Origin: Gammaproteobacteria bacterium UBA4421
Lineage (GTDB): Bacteria; Pseudomonadota; Gammaproteobacteria; Pseudomonadales; Azotimanducaceae
Length of the DNA stretch: 64,000 nt
Assembly: GCA_002389675.1 (NCBI GenBank)
Contig: DGQF01000032.1
Coordinates: forward strand, 7,395-71,394
Direction of reading: 5' to 3'
Below, piece after piece: positions 63,556 through 64,000 of this stretch (positions are counted from its first letter, which is position 1; every line of letters starts with the position of its first letter). A model generated the notes under the pieces. It saw nothing but the letters and a program-made list of their open reading frames with translations. It was not told the DNA's origin and did not search any database. Position numbers and translations under genes: made by a program.

Positions 63556-63889
63556 AATATCGAAACCGGGTGGATATTTGGCTGTAAGTTGAGTCCCACT
63601 AAGCGTTGCGTCCTTTACGTAGCCTTCTTACCGCCAACTGAATTCGGTCCCATAACGCGTACATAAGTGCGCATAACAACTCAGAGGTTGGTGGTTGCCG
63701 ATCTTTGTAGAGATTAATGTTACCGTTGTTGCGCCTTGTGTGCACTCTGCGATTACAAGGCGGTTAAATAGCAAACAAGCCAGCGAAAGCATGTTAGAAT
63801 TTTCCCACGGGGCCAGCGAAGGCCCTGCTTATTCGACTAAGCGTGCTGTGCATTGATGACCAAGTTGCACCGACGCTAAAGAGCAAAAT
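63556..63889. other. Intergenic stretch before tRNA-Pro
   Basis: No gene is seen. It holds CGCCTTGT (63732-63739) and its complement ACAAGGCG (63755-63762) with a 15-base spacer, and a stem GGGCC-AGCGAA-GGCCC near 63811-63826. TAGAAT at 63795-63800 resembles a -10 box but has no clear -35. The tRNA promoter is probably within the last 60 bases. Confidence 0.45.
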
Positions 63890-63966
63890 CGGGGCGTGGC
63901 GCAGTCTGGTAGCGCACTTGACTGGGGGTCAAGTGGTCGCAGGTTCAAATCCTGCCGTCCCGACCA
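63890..63966 (+). tRNA. tRNA-Pro(GGG)
   Basis: The 77-nt sequence has acceptor CGGGGCG paired with CGTCCCG (one G-T pair), a D arm, anticodon stem CTTGA/TCAAG with loop CTGGGGG (anticodon GGG), T arm GCAGGTTCAAATCCTGC and encoded CCA. It lies near the ihfA-merR block as in several gammaproteobacteria. Confidence 0.96.
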
Positions 63967-63976
63967 AATACCAATC

Positions 63977-63994
63977 CATTAGTATCCACTAATG
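63977..63994. repeat. Inverted repeat just past tRNA-Pro
   Basis: CATTAGT-ATCC-ACTAATG is a perfect seven-base inverted repeat 10 nt after the tRNA CCA end, close to the right edge. It may be part of an integration site or a transcription end, but the window stops before this can be judged. Confidence 0.5.
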
Positions 63995-64000
63995 TCCTCA

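Overview
The window reads as chromosome of a free-living, probably marine, aerobic gammaproteobacterium. The signs are the infC-rpmI-rplT-pheS-pheT-ihfA-merR block followed further on by tRNA-Pro(GGG), the gammaproteobacterial forms of PyrC, NudC and UvrB, a large TonB-dependent receptor, RND and MATE efflux, and many acyl-CoA/CoA-transferase/SDR genes. I cannot assign a genus from sequence alone; a clade such as OM60/NOR5 or SAR92 is a guess. Both strands are densely coded, with many convergent and divergent pairs, and I saw no transposase, integrase, CRISPR array or rRNA.

Layout. 1-9 kb: the N-terminal part of an oligopeptidase B running off the left edge, an AhpD-like protein followed 4 nt later by a SRAP (YedK/HMCES) protein, a histidine phosphatase, a rhodanese, a voltage-gated K+ channel with a C-terminal zinc ribbon, gamma-glutamyltransferase, a TerB-like protein and NudC. 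9-15 kb: an aldo/keto reductase-TauD pair faces a leftward run of CoA-transferase, Tat-exported Fe-S aldo/keto reductase, larB and larE (nickel-pincer nucleotide synthesis). 15-24 kb: START-domain protein, two MFS carriers, DoxX-like protein, PyrC, carotenoid oxygenase and a TPR lipoprotein. 24-34 kb: lipid and acyl-CoA genes (patatin, glycerophosphodiesterase lipoprotein, PI-PLC-like lipoprotein, enoyl-CoA hydratase, MaoC, SDR, acyl-CoA dehydrogenase) with a RibA-like protein and a DinF-type MATE pump. 34-43 kb: a GntR-regulated RND pump, a DUF427 protein and the ferredoxin-dependent 2-oxoacid oxidoreductase KorAB. 43-54 kb: uvrB, TonB receptor, tRNA-Val(GAC), a CPA2 antiporter, a flavin-dependent monooxygenase-like protein, a CoA-acylating aldehyde dehydrogenase, a PepSY-type membrane protein and an SDR. 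54-60 kb: the translation block, with an AUU start for infC, no thrS upstream of it, and a terminator-like hairpin before pheS. 60-64 kb: accessory genes between merR and tRNA-Pro(GGG), including a protein that looks like acetolactate decarboxylase fused to a CARDB domain.

The most unusual items are the acetolactate decarboxylase-like/CARDB fusion; larB-larE without larA or larC, in a run with a Tat-exported Fe-S oxidoreductase; an SDR whose catalytic Tyr is Phe; a perfect GntR-type operator before the RND operon; infC separated from thrS; and a tRNA-Pro 3' end followed by an inverted repeat at the right edge, which may be an integration site. All functional names rest on reading motifs by eye; no database search was run.
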